Of a stretch of DNA of 7,343 bases, positions 1-5,640 are shown piece after piece. The notes below the pieces were generated by a model. It did not search any database, was not told where the DNA came from, and saw only the letters and a list, made by a program, of their open reading frames with translations. Positions within the stretch are counted from its first letter, which is position 1. Each line of letters begins with the position of its first letter. A program made the translations under genes and the position numbers. The stretch comes from JANRLJ01 sp034437895 (GTDB taxonomy: Bacteria > Chloroflexota > Anaerolineae > Aggregatilineales > Phototrophicaceae), in contig DAOTTO010000441.1 of assembly GCA_034437895.1 (NCBI GenBank), positions 1 to 7,343 of the forward strand, read 5' to 3'.

Positions 1-561
1 ATGATCGACCAACTCAAAATACGTATAACGGCGGATGAATTTCTGGCGATGGAAGACCGCGACCTCTTGGCACAGCTTATCGACGGAGAAATAGTCATGG
101 CCCCACCACCGATTCCCGACCACCAACGGCTAGTAGTTCGATTTTATAAACTTGTGGACGGTCTCATCCCCAATGGAGAGGTCTTCGTCGCGCCGATTGA
201 ACTGCTGCTGGATGATGGCAGTATCCCGCAGCCGGACGTGGTGTGGGTAGCGGCGGATGGACGCTGTGTGATCGAGGAAAAACGGCTGCATGGCGCACCA
301 GAACTGATTATTGAGGTACTTTCACCCGGCACAGCCCGTTATGATAAAATCGAAAAATATAAACTTTATGAGCGTCACGGGGTGCGTGAATATTGGATTG
401 CAAGTCCGTTGGAGCAGTTTGTCGAAGTATTTTCTTTAGAAAACGGCAAGTTTAAATTTATGGGCGTTTTCGGCGCGGAGCAGTCGTTTGTCTCGCCTGT
501 GTTGGACGGCAAGATCATCGATTTAACAAAAATTTTCCCCGCCATAGCTTCCCCTTCATAA
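1..561 (+). CDS. Uma2 family endonuclease-like protein (DUF820)
   Basis: The 186-residue protein has the usual length and layout of the Uma2/DUF820 family, a PD-(D/E)XK nuclease-fold group often present in many copies in Cyanobacteria and Chloroflexota. Visible motifs are LIDGEIV around residues 27-32 (Glu30), QPDVVWV at 77-83 (Asp79 as the acidic residue of the PD motif), ELIIEVLSPGT at 101-111 (Glu105 as the second acidic residue), and a Lys/Tyr-rich helix at 115-132 with the family ending GVREYWI. The predicted role is metal-dependent DNA cleavage, but the biological role of this family is poorly known and activity is inferred from fold only. The ATG is the first base of the window, so neither the ribosome binding site nor an upstream in-frame extension can be checked. 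The N-terminus is nevertheless typical of the family. The gene ends in TAA, 224 nt before the next gene, and no restriction or toxin partner is visible. Confidence 0.88.
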   Translation: MIDQLKIRITADEFLAMEDRDLLAQLIDGEIVMAPPPIPDHQRLVVRFYKLVDGLIPNGEVFVAPIELLLDDGSIPQPDVVWVAADGRCVIEEKRLHGAPELIIEVLSPGTARYDKIEKYKLYERHGVREYWIASPLEQFVEVFSLENGKFKFMGVFGAEQSFVSPVLDGKIIDLTKIFPAIASPS

Positions 562-664
562 TGTGCGGCAGCTAAAGCTAGATTTATCTTTTATCGCAAT
601 TTTTGAACCGTCTAAGCGAAGCGATGATACGAAGGCTACAACTTTATTCATCTTCTCTTTGTGA

Positions 665-683
665 TCTTTGCGCCTTTGTGGTT
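665..683 (+). repeat. 19-bp dispersed repeat, copy 1
   Basis: The sequence TCTTTGCGCCTTTGTGGTT occurs here and, with one or two substitutions, at 713-731 and 1608-1626. All three copies are in the same orientation and outside genes. Flanking bases are partly conserved as well: GTGATC precedes both this copy and copy 3. It looks like a short intergenic dispersed repeat. Confidence 0.6.
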
Positions 684-712
684 TGGATTGATTCTTTGGC
701 GAAACTTTGCGT

Positions 713-731
713 TCTTCGCGCCTTTGCGGTT
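713..731 (+). repeat. 19-bp dispersed repeat, copy 2
   Basis: This copy, TCTTCGCGCCTTTGCGGTT, starts 48 nt after the start of copy 1 and differs from it at two positions (T to C each time). The upstream flank CTTTGCGT resembles the CTTTGTGA flank of copy 1, so the conserved unit is probably nearer 27 bp than 19. Confidence 0.6.
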
Positions 732-750
732 AATCTCTCCCATCAAACAA

Positions 751-785
751 CTAACCGCTAATTGCTAACCACTAAAGGCTAAAAA
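751..785 (+). repeat. Five CTAA-headed heptamers abutting a start codon
   Basis: Five consecutive 7-bp units, CTAACCG, CTAATTG, CTAACCA, CTAAAGG and CTAAAAA, fill 751-785 with no gap, and the ATG of the dehydrogenase starts at 786. Each unit begins with CTAA and the last three bases vary. The likely ribosome binding site AAAGG (774-778) lies inside the fourth unit, 7 nt from the ATG. The array is therefore also the translation initiation region. Whether it arose by tandem duplication or is functional cannot be told from one copy. Confidence 0.6.
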
Positions 786-1544
786 ATGGACTTTACGAAC
801 AAAATTGTCCTCGTTACAGGGGCATCACGCGGGATTGGGGCGGAGATCGCCCGACAGTTTGCCCTCAAGGGGGCGCGGGTAGCCGTGCATTATCACACCA
901 ATCTCGCGGCGGCGCAGACTGTTTTAAGCTCACTCTCTGGTATAGGCCATCTGATGATTCAAGCAGATATGGCGGATTCAGCAGCCGTGAGCCGCATGAT
1001 TGAAGCGGTGGTCTCACAAATGGGCGGGCTGGATATTCTAATCAACAACGCTGGAATTTATGAGGAACATCCCGTCGTGCAGGTCGATTATGCGGCATGG
1101 CAGACGGCATGGGAACGCATTATCCAGACGAATTTGATCGGCGCGGCGAATGCGATGTTTTGCGCGGCACAGATCATGATGCGGCAGGGCGGCGGACGCA
1201 TCGTGAATGTCTCCTCACGCGGTGCTTTCCGGGGCGAACCGACTGCGCCTGCGTATGGCGCGAGTAAAGCCGGGATGAACGCCATGAGCCAATCACTGGC
1301 GGTGGCGCTCGCGCCCCATAAAATTTTTGTGGGAGTCGTCGCGCCGGGATGGGTCGAAACCGATATGGCGGCGGCGGATTTAGCCAGCCCAAAAGGTGAC
1401 TCGATCCGTAATCAAAGCCCATTAGGGCGCGTTGCCAAACCGGAAGAAGTGGCGTATGCCGTACTTTTCCTCGCGGCGGAACAAACGGCTTTCCTCACGG
1501 GCGCAATCCTTGATGTAAATGGTGCATCGTACCTGCGGACGTAA
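786..1544 (+). CDS. Short-chain dehydrogenase/reductase (SDR), FabG-like
   Basis: The 252-residue protein is a complete classical SDR. The Rossmann nucleotide-binding motif TGASRGIG is at residues 11-18, the adenine-contacting Asp61 lies in QADMAD, the structural NNAG is at 87-90, and the catalytic set is Asn116, Ser144 (in NVSSRGA), Tyr157 and Lys161 (YGASK), followed by PGWVETDM at 187-194. The C-terminal half has the usual SPLGRVAKPEEVA and FLTGAILDVNG segments of FabG-type enzymes. It should catalyse NAD(P)H-linked reduction of a ketone or oxidation of an alcohol in the cytoplasm; the substrate cannot be deduced. The region after beta-2 (HYHTN) lacks an Asp there, which fits NADP(H) preference, although this is inferred. 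No acyl carrier protein or fatty-acid gene is nearby, so assignment as the housekeeping fabG is not justified. The start is supported by AAAGG 7 nt upstream, inside a heptamer array. Confidence 0.93.
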   Translation: MDFTNKIVLVTGASRGIGAEIARQFALKGARVAVHYHTNLAAAQTVLSSLSGIGHLMIQADMADSAAVSRMIEAVVSQMGGLDILINNAGIYEEHPVVQVDYAAWQTAWERIIQTNLIGAANAMFCAAQIMMRQGGGRIVNVSSRGAFRGEPTAPAYGASKAGMNAMSQSLAVALAPHKIFVGVVAPGWVETDMAAADLASPKGDSIRNQSPLGRVAKPEEVAYAVLFLAAEQTAFLTGAILDVNGASYLRT

Positions 1545-1551
1545 AGTATGG

Positions 1552-1581
1552 GGGTCGAACTCAGATGTCCAAGTCCGACCC
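1552..1581 (+). terminator. Possible hairpin after the dehydrogenase gene
   Basis: GGGTCGAACT (1552-1561) pairs with AGTCCGACCC (1572-1581) at nine of ten positions, around a 10-nt loop. It begins 8 nt after the stop codon of the dehydrogenase, the right place for a transcript-end hairpin. No run of T follows, so it is not a standard intrinsic terminator; it may be an end-stabilising stem or chance. Confidence 0.3.
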
Positions 1582-1607
1582 GCAGGGCAGGCGGCGAGGC
1601 AGAGTGA

Positions 1608-1626
1608 TCTTCGCGCCTTTGTGGTT
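1608..1626 (+). repeat. 19-bp dispersed repeat, copy 3
   Basis: The sequence TCTTCGCGCCTTTGTGGTT differs by one base from each of the two copies upstream of the dehydrogenase. The dehydrogenase gene is thus bracketed by same-orientation copies of the repeat about 0.9 kb apart. Confidence 0.6.
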
Positions 1627-1646
1627 AGATTTGGACTTTTTACGAA

Positions 1647-1946
1647 CTACGTCGAAAATTTGATGTGATAGGCGGCGAGATAATTTTTGACACGCGCCGT
1701 ATCAAGTGCGAAAATGGGCGAACACGATTTTACGAACAAAGCAGTCTTGGAGATGGGGCCGGGGGGTGAGGTAAGCGAAAGTCCTGCTTGTTTGTCTTGC
1801 GTATCTAAAAATGGATAAAGTAGGGACTGACGTTGGGCTTTAGCATCCACCATTGGGCCAAGCACTACCCCCCAAAAGGCACCACTAATTATCGAACTTA
1901 TGAGAGATACTGATATATTTGACAAGATTTTTAACAGTACACCCAT
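1647..1946 (-). CDS. Doubtful small membrane protein
   Basis: I do not recognise this 99-residue frame. In its favour, GAGG lies 6 nt before the ATG (the complement is CCTC at 1953-1956), and residues about 8-33 form a convincing hydrophobic segment rich in Ile, Ser, Val and Gly that could span a membrane. Against it, the rest is low in charged residues, has no recognised motif, and includes an odd SPPGP stretch encoded by a G-run at 1754-1767. It lies in repeat-rich intergenic DNA, so it may be a remnant or a chance frame. If real, it would be a single-pass protein with a C-terminal tail of about 60 residues. Confidence 0.28.
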   Translation of the reverse strand: MGVLLKILSNISVSLISSIISGAFWGVVLGPMVDAKAQRQSLLYPFLDTQDKQAGLSLTSPPGPISKTALFVKSCSPIFALDTARVKNYLAAYHIKFST

Positions 1947-1997
1947 AATTAACCTCAGTTTTGGATAGCGTACTTTGATTAACTTTTATGATGTCCT

Positions 1998-2106
1998 CAT
2001 CCCCTGACCCCTTCGCCATTGCATGGCGAAGAGGAGAAAAACGGTTCGCAATGGTTCTTTAAGTCCCCTCTCTACGAAGTGGCTGAGGGGATTTGGGGGT
2101 GGGGAT
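1998..2106. repeat. Multi-stem intergenic hairpin element
   Basis: Three nested or adjacent pairings make a compact three-way fold. A perfect 9-bp stem, CTTCGCCAT (2011-2019) with ATGGCGAAG (2023-2031), closes a 3-nt loop. A second stem pairs TCCCCTC (2064-2070) with GAGGGGA (2085-2091), extended by A-T and G-T pairs outward and by a short inner stem around GAA. The ends pair imperfectly, ATCCCC (1999-2004) and CCCC (2008-2011) against GGGGGTGGGGAT (2095-2106). It resembles the REP/MITE-like dispersed hairpin elements of bacterial intergenic regions. No open frame lies inside and only one copy is in the window. The rest of 1947-2273 shows nothing I can name. Confidence 0.55.
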
Positions 2107-2273
2107 AGAATGAAAACACTGTCTGAAACTCAGGTTAATTAAGCCAATTACAATTCCATAAATGAAGCCTATAGGTGAAAATAAGAAGTAGTGCAGTTGA
2201 TGACGATCTTTATCAGACACATTAGCCATCTCCATACTTTTGTTGTCGAGAGTTTACCTTGCACCAGAATCGC

Positions 2274-3353
2274 TTAAGGTCGCCATGCGGGACTGCTGTC
2301 CTGCCCTCGGCTGAACGTCAGGCGGCGAGCGCGTGGGGTCTTATCACCCTTCGGTAGCGGCGCGATATAAAGATCAGCATCCCCGCTGCGATACGAGATA
2401 AACGCGATTTGGGTGCTGTCCAATGCCCACGCTGGCTCACGGTCTGTACCGGGATCATCAGTCAGACGATAGGCCGATGGCAAAGTTGCTAATGCCCCAA
2501 TTGCCAGCACATAAATATTGCTATTGCCATCCCGCTGCGAAATAAAGGCGATATAGCGGCTGTCCGGCGACCACACCGCATCACGATCTTCGGCAGGATG
2601 ATCGGTCAGTTGGTGCAGCGTCGGCGGCGTAAGCATCATGTCCAATACATACAGCTCATAATTATCATTCCGCCGACTGTGAAAGGCGATATAGCGCCCA
2701 TCCGGCGACCATGTAGGGCTGGAATCAAGCTGTGGATGATCGGTCAAGCGTGTTTCTTGATTTGTCGTCAGGTCGAGCATAAACAGGTCGGTGTTATTCT
2801 CCCGCGCAGAAACATACGCGATAACTTTTCCGTCCGGCGACCAGGTAGGGGCATATTCCGCAAACGGCGAATCGGTCAGCAGTTCGGGGTGATTATTTTC
2901 ACCTACTGGCGGCACATCGAGCATAAAAATATCGCCGTTGGGGCCGCGCACCGTCGTAAACGCAAGCCGTTCTAGGGCTTGTTCGCTGTTAGGCATGAAT
3001 AAGGCCGCAACTTCGTCGAAGCTGAAATACGTAAGCTGACGTTCCGCGCTTGGGCCGCCGCGCACGTTGATCATGAAGAGGTTGACGTTGTTGTTGAGTG
3101 CGTTGGATTCGTAAACCAATCGCCGCCCATCATTTGACCAAACGGGTCCCCGCTGGATGCCGCGAATCTGCGTGAGTGGGCGCAGCGCCCCATGCCGGAT
3201 GTCCAGCAGATAGATGCTGCTGCTGTTATTAAAGGAGGAGACGAAAGCAATCTGGGGCGCATGAGGGTGGATGCGTCCAGCAGTTAAGGCAGAGACGACC
3301 AACGCACTGCACATCAGAATCAGGAGCGAAGCCACCCGCGTAATTTGCCGCAA
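2274..3353 (-). CDS. Exported TolB-like PD40 beta-propeller protein
   Basis: The 359-residue protein starts with a signal-peptide-like segment: Arg2 and Arg6, a hydrophobic core at about 8-24, and a possible cleavage site near SALTAG at 21-26. Cys15 sits inside the core but has Met before it, so it is a poor lipobox. The remainder is a series of WD40-like PD40 blades, the clearest being WSPDG at 171-175 and 215-219, WSPDS at 261-265 and WALDS at 309-313, each followed by an IAF/IAY strand and a D/N-L/I-Y/F-M/V-L strand. Such folds occur in TolB and many surface proteins as binding scaffolds; no catalytic module is attached, so the ligand is unknown. The start is TTG at 3353, with AGAGG (complement at 3362-3366) 8 nt away. 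It is the second gene of a minus-strand operon, its start 3 nt after the histidine kinase stop. There is no Tol-Pal gene nearby, so I do not call it tolB. Confidence 0.88.
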   Translation of the reverse strand: MRQITRVASLLILMCSALVVSALTAGRIHPHAPQIAFVSSFNNSSSIYLLDIRHGALRPLTQIRGIQRGPVWSNDGRRLVYESNALNNNVNLFMINVRGGPSAERQLTYFSFDEVAALFMPNSEQALERLAFTTVRGPNGDIFMLDVPPVGENNHPELLTDSPFAEYAPTWSPDGKVIAYVSARENNTDLFMLDLTTNQETRLTDHPQLDSSPTWSPDGRYIAFHSRRNDNYELYVLDMMLTPPTLHQLTDHPAEDRDAVWSPDSRYIAFISQRDGNSNIYVLAIGALATLPSAYRLTDDPGTDREPAWALDSTQIAFISYRSGDADLYIAPLPKGDKTPRARRLTFSRGQDSSPAWRP

Positions 3354-3356
3354 GCA

Positions 3357-5369
3357 TTACACCTCTGGAGCCATGCGAATGGCGAAACCGAAGGTACTGC
3401 CTTCACCATATACACTCTTAAACCGCATCGACCCGCCGTGTCGCTCGATGATATTTTTCACCAAATGCAATCCCAAGCCTGTGCCTTCGATCTTGGCGGT
3501 TTCTTGCGTTTGGGCGCGGTAGAACGGCTGGAATAAGCGATCCTGCTGATCTTCCGGGATGCCGATGCCGTTATCTTGGACTTCAAATATCAGTTTGGAG
3601 CCTTCCGTCCATATCTTGACATTAATATCGCCGCCGTCGCGGGTATATTTGATGGCGTTGCTCACCAAATTGCTCACCGCTTCGCGCATTTGTGGCAGAT
3701 CGCCGCGAACAGGGATTTCTTCATCGGGCAGAATCATCTTTAAATTGCGCTTGAGCATCGTGGCGTGCGGTTGTTGATCGAAGCACACTTGCGCGATCAA
3801 AGCACACAAATCGAAAACGATGGTGGTGTCCTCATTGGCGGAGTGTTCAATCCGCTCCAACGAAAGAATATCCGCGATGATCTTCTGCATGGTTCGGGCG
3901 GATTTTTCCATTTGTTCGGTATGATCGACAATGCTGGCGATCTCCACCGGATCGTGTTTAGTATCCCAGCGCATCATTTCCAGATGCCCTAATATCACAA
4001 ACAGCGGATTTCGCAGGTCATGGCTGGCGATTCGGATCATATCGGTCTTCAGTTGTTCGAGGTTGCTTACCTGCCGGTAGAGATCCCGCAGTTGCATGAG
4101 TTGGGTCGCCACCTGCCGATACAGGCGAGCATTATCCACCGCCACGCCGATGCGCGAGGCCATCAACTTGACGAAATCGAAACCTTCTTCGGTAAAACGA
4201 TCTGCGCGGTTGGCCTCTAAATTCAATACACCGACCAGCGTATCTTGTGAGATCAGCGGAATGGTGATTTGTGCCTGTGTTTTGCTGCGGGTGGAAACAT
4301 AATCGCTGTCGGCGCTCACTTCAAGGATCATTTCGGCATGACGCGCCCGTATGATACGGCTGATCGCGCCGCGCCCATTTCGCAGGGTTTCTTCCTCACG
4401 CACAAGATCATAATCGCCCACGAGTTTGGCAATGCGGATGGAGCCGTCTTCCTCTTTAAGGGCAATATAGCCAGCATCAGCATGGCTGAGGCGCATGGCG
4501 GAATCCAGCCCCATCGTCAGCACATAATCCAGATCAAGGATTTCCGCCAATTCCGCTTCGATCTCTTGCAACGTTTCTAGCTGGTGGACGTGTTCTTTGT
4601 TGATCTCCTGTGCTTGAATCAAATCGCTGATGTCGCGCACGATAAACAGGGCTTCGTCATTGTTCAAACGGGCGACACGGGCGTTATAAGCGCGGATGAT
4701 GCCCTGAGTGTTCAGATCAAACTGAAACGACTGCGGGACACCCGTGAGGATGGCGACATCAATATATTTGAAGATTTGGGAAAGTTTGTTGTCGCCAAAG
4801 CCAAAGTTGCTGATGTTTTCGCCAATCATTTGTTCGGCGGGGATAATCGGCGCGAGTTCAGGATACCAATGAAATTCGGTATACGTGCCTTCACGGTTGA
4901 CGGCGAACATCAAATCCGGGATGGCTTCTAACAGGGCGCGGTTGCGGCTTTCGCTTTTGAGCAGGGCTTTGTCAACCTGTTTGCGCTCGGTGATGTCACG
5001 CCCAATCGATTGAAACCCATTTTCATTAATGATGACGGTTTGTTCTAGCCAGCAGATTTCGCTCTGCGCTGTGAGGATAGGAAATTCAAAAGTTGCTTCA
5101 TGGTCGTCGGACGCTAAATGCTGGGCGTAATAGCTGCGTATATCTTCACGCCAATCAGGATGCACCAACCACAAGAAATTCCGTCCGATCATCGCTTCTG
5201 GCGTATATCCTGTGAGGGCTGTCGCGCCCGCGCTGACATGGGTAAAGTTGCCTTCGCTGTCGGCAGTGAAGATCACGTAACCCGCCGCTTCCATAATCGC
5301 TTGATACTGCTGCAATAAGCCGCGATCTTTATTTTTGGAAGCCGGACGAGAAACCTGGTTGGTCGTCAT
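3357..5369 (-). CDS. Soluble PAS-PAS-GAF sensor histidine kinase
   Basis: The product is 670 residues counted from the ATG at 5369. Domains in order are a PAS at about 21-129 (ending GRDITERK), a second, more divergent PAS at about 141-250 (ending VRDISDL), a coiled-coil linker, a GAF at about 272-417, a HisKA dimerisation domain at about 440-507 with the phospho-acceptor His450 in ASHDLRNP, and an ATPase domain at about 553-666. The ATPase has the N-box around Asn571 (SNLVSNAIKYT), the G1 box DNGIGIP from Asp599 and the G2 box GTGLGL at 629-634. All catalytic elements look intact. There is no signal peptide or membrane segment, so it should sense an intracellular signal, and its PAS/GAF ligand cannot be told from sequence. 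It lacks a receiver domain and no response regulator is in the window. A TTG three codons upstream (5378) is possible, but AGGA would sit only 1 nt from it, against 10 nt from the ATG, so I chose the ATG. Confidence 0.93.
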   Translation of the reverse strand: MTTNQVSRPASKNKDRGLLQQYQAIMEAAGYVIFTADSEGNFTHVSAGATALTGYTPEAMIGRNFLWLVHPDWREDIRSYYAQHLASDDHEATFEFPILTAQSEICWLEQTVIINENGFQSIGRDITERKQVDKALLKSESRNRALLEAIPDLMFAVNREGTYTEFHWYPELAPIIPAEQMIGENISNFGFGDNKLSQIFKYIDVAILTGVPQSFQFDLNTQGIIRAYNARVARLNNDEALFIVRDISDLIQAQEINKEHVHQLETLQEIEAELAEILDLDYVLTMGLDSAMRLSHADAGYIALKEEDGSIRIAKLVGDYDLVREEETLRNGRGAISRIIRARHAEMILEVSADSDYVSTRSKTQAQITIPLISQDTLVGVLNLEANRADRFTEEGFDFVKLMASRIGVAVDNARLYRQVATQLMQLRDLYRQVSNLEQLKTDMIRIASHDLRNPLFVILGHLEMMRWDTKHDPVEIASIVDHTEQMEKSARTMQKIIADILSLERIEHSANEDTTIVFDLCALIAQVCFDQQPHATMLKRNLKMILPDEEIPVRGDLPQMREAVSNLVSNAIKYTRDGGDINVKIWTEGSKLIFEVQDNGIGIPEDQQDRLFQPFYRAQTQETAKIEGTGLGLHLVKNIIERHGGSMRFKSVYGEGSTFGFAIRMAPEV
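3362..3366 (-). promoter_or_regulatory. Ribosome binding site deciding a TTG start
   Basis: AGAGG on the minus strand lies within the last codons of the histidine kinase gene. It is 8 nt from the TTG at 3353 that opens the beta-propeller frame, and only 4 nt from an out-of-frame ATG at 3357-3355. The spacing favours the TTG. The other in-frame choice, Met14, would remove the positive N-terminal part of the signal peptide. Confidence 0.6.
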
Positions 5370-5391
5370 AAAGTGCAAATCCTAATGATAA

Positions 5392-5424
5392 ATGAACGTG
5401 AAATGCGTTTGTTTCACGATTCAT
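5392..5424. promoter_or_regulatory. 12-bp inverted repeat upstream of the kinase gene
   Basis: ATGAACGTGAAA (5392-5403) is complementary to TTTCACG plus TTCAT (5412-5418 and 5420-5424), with one unpaired A at 5419 and an 8-nt spacer. It ends 22 nt before the kinase ATG on the minus strand. A weak sigma-70-like promoter can be proposed on that strand, TTGTCG (complement at 5449-5454) and TATCGT (complement at 5425-5430) with an 18-nt spacer. This would put the transcription start inside the repeat. It could be a dimeric-repressor operator or a 5' leader hairpin. Confidence 0.4.
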
Positions 5425-5472
5425 ACGATAACACTGAATCCCCTATCTCGACAATATGACTTTTTTGTGGGG

Positions 5473-5566
5473 AGTGGCTATTTGGGTGAGTAGGGAAGCA
5501 CCGATGTGTGCTTCCTCCCGGAGCAACACATAGGTCGCTCCCTACATACCGATTTCTTTAGCCACT
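5473..5566. repeat. Second multi-stem intergenic element
   Basis: The outer arms AGTGGCTA (5473-5480) and TAGCCACT (5559-5566) are perfect complements. Inside, GTAGGGA (5490-5496) pairs with TCCCTAC (5539-5545), flanked by GGT (5485-5487) with ACC (5548-5550). Two inner hairpins follow: GGAAGCAC (5494-5501) with GTGCTTCC (5508-5515), and GGAGC (5520-5524) with GCTCC (5537-5541). Some bases could pair in more than one way, so alternative folds exist. Nothing in it is coding. It lies between divergently transcribed genes and looks like a dispersed structured repeat, though it could also act on the transcript of either gene. Confidence 0.55.
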
Positions 5567-5572
5567 GCCTTT

Positions 5573-5602
5573 TTGTGTAAGCGGCCTGATCGCTGTTAAA
5601 AT
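5573..5602 (+). promoter_or_regulatory. Weak candidate promoter for the peptidase gene
   Basis: TAAAAT at 5597-5602 matches the -10 consensus at five of six bases, with TTGTGT at 5573-5578 as a poor -35 (three of six) and an 18-nt spacer. It lies 38 nt before the ATG of the peptidase gene in an AT-rich tract. The assignment is by consensus only. Confidence 0.3.
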
Positions 5603-5626
5603 ATTTTTAAATGAATAGTTTTTATC

Positions 5627-5632
5627 AAGGAG
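5627..5632 (+). promoter_or_regulatory. Strong ribosome binding site for the peptidase gene
   Basis: AAGGAG lies 8 nt before the ATG at 5641 and 14 nt before a second in-frame ATG at 5647. It therefore fixes the first ATG as the start. Confidence 0.75.
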
Positions 5633-5640
5633 TTTTCCTC

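Noticed and set aside
1174..1422. Minus-strand frames within the dehydrogenase gene
   Set aside because: The plus-strand frame carries the full SDR motif set, and the antisense translations are Arg/Pro-rich and featureless.
792..1740. TTTACGAACAAA at 792 and 1729
   Set aside because: One or two shared 12-mers are expected by chance in a window this size, and the flanks do not match.
1589..2329. AGGCGGCGAG occurring three times (1589, 1670, 2320)
   Set aside because: A shared 10-mer is expected by chance many times in 7 kb, and one copy is inside a gene.
2274..3353. Calling the beta-propeller protein TolB of the Tol-Pal system, or a lipoprotein
   Set aside because: There is no Tol-Pal gene nearby, no TolB N-terminal domain is visible, and the residue before Cys15 is Met, which is a poor lipobox.
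4269..4580. Open frame antisense to the kinase GAF region, one of several such frames on the + strand between 3271 and 5318
   Set aside because: These lie wholly opposite a kinase with intact motifs in every domain, have no recognisable motifs, and are expected by-products of its codon use.
2078..5479. AGTGGCT shared by the two structured elements (2078 and 5473)
   Set aside because: A 7-bp match with unrelated flanks does not show that the elements are one family.
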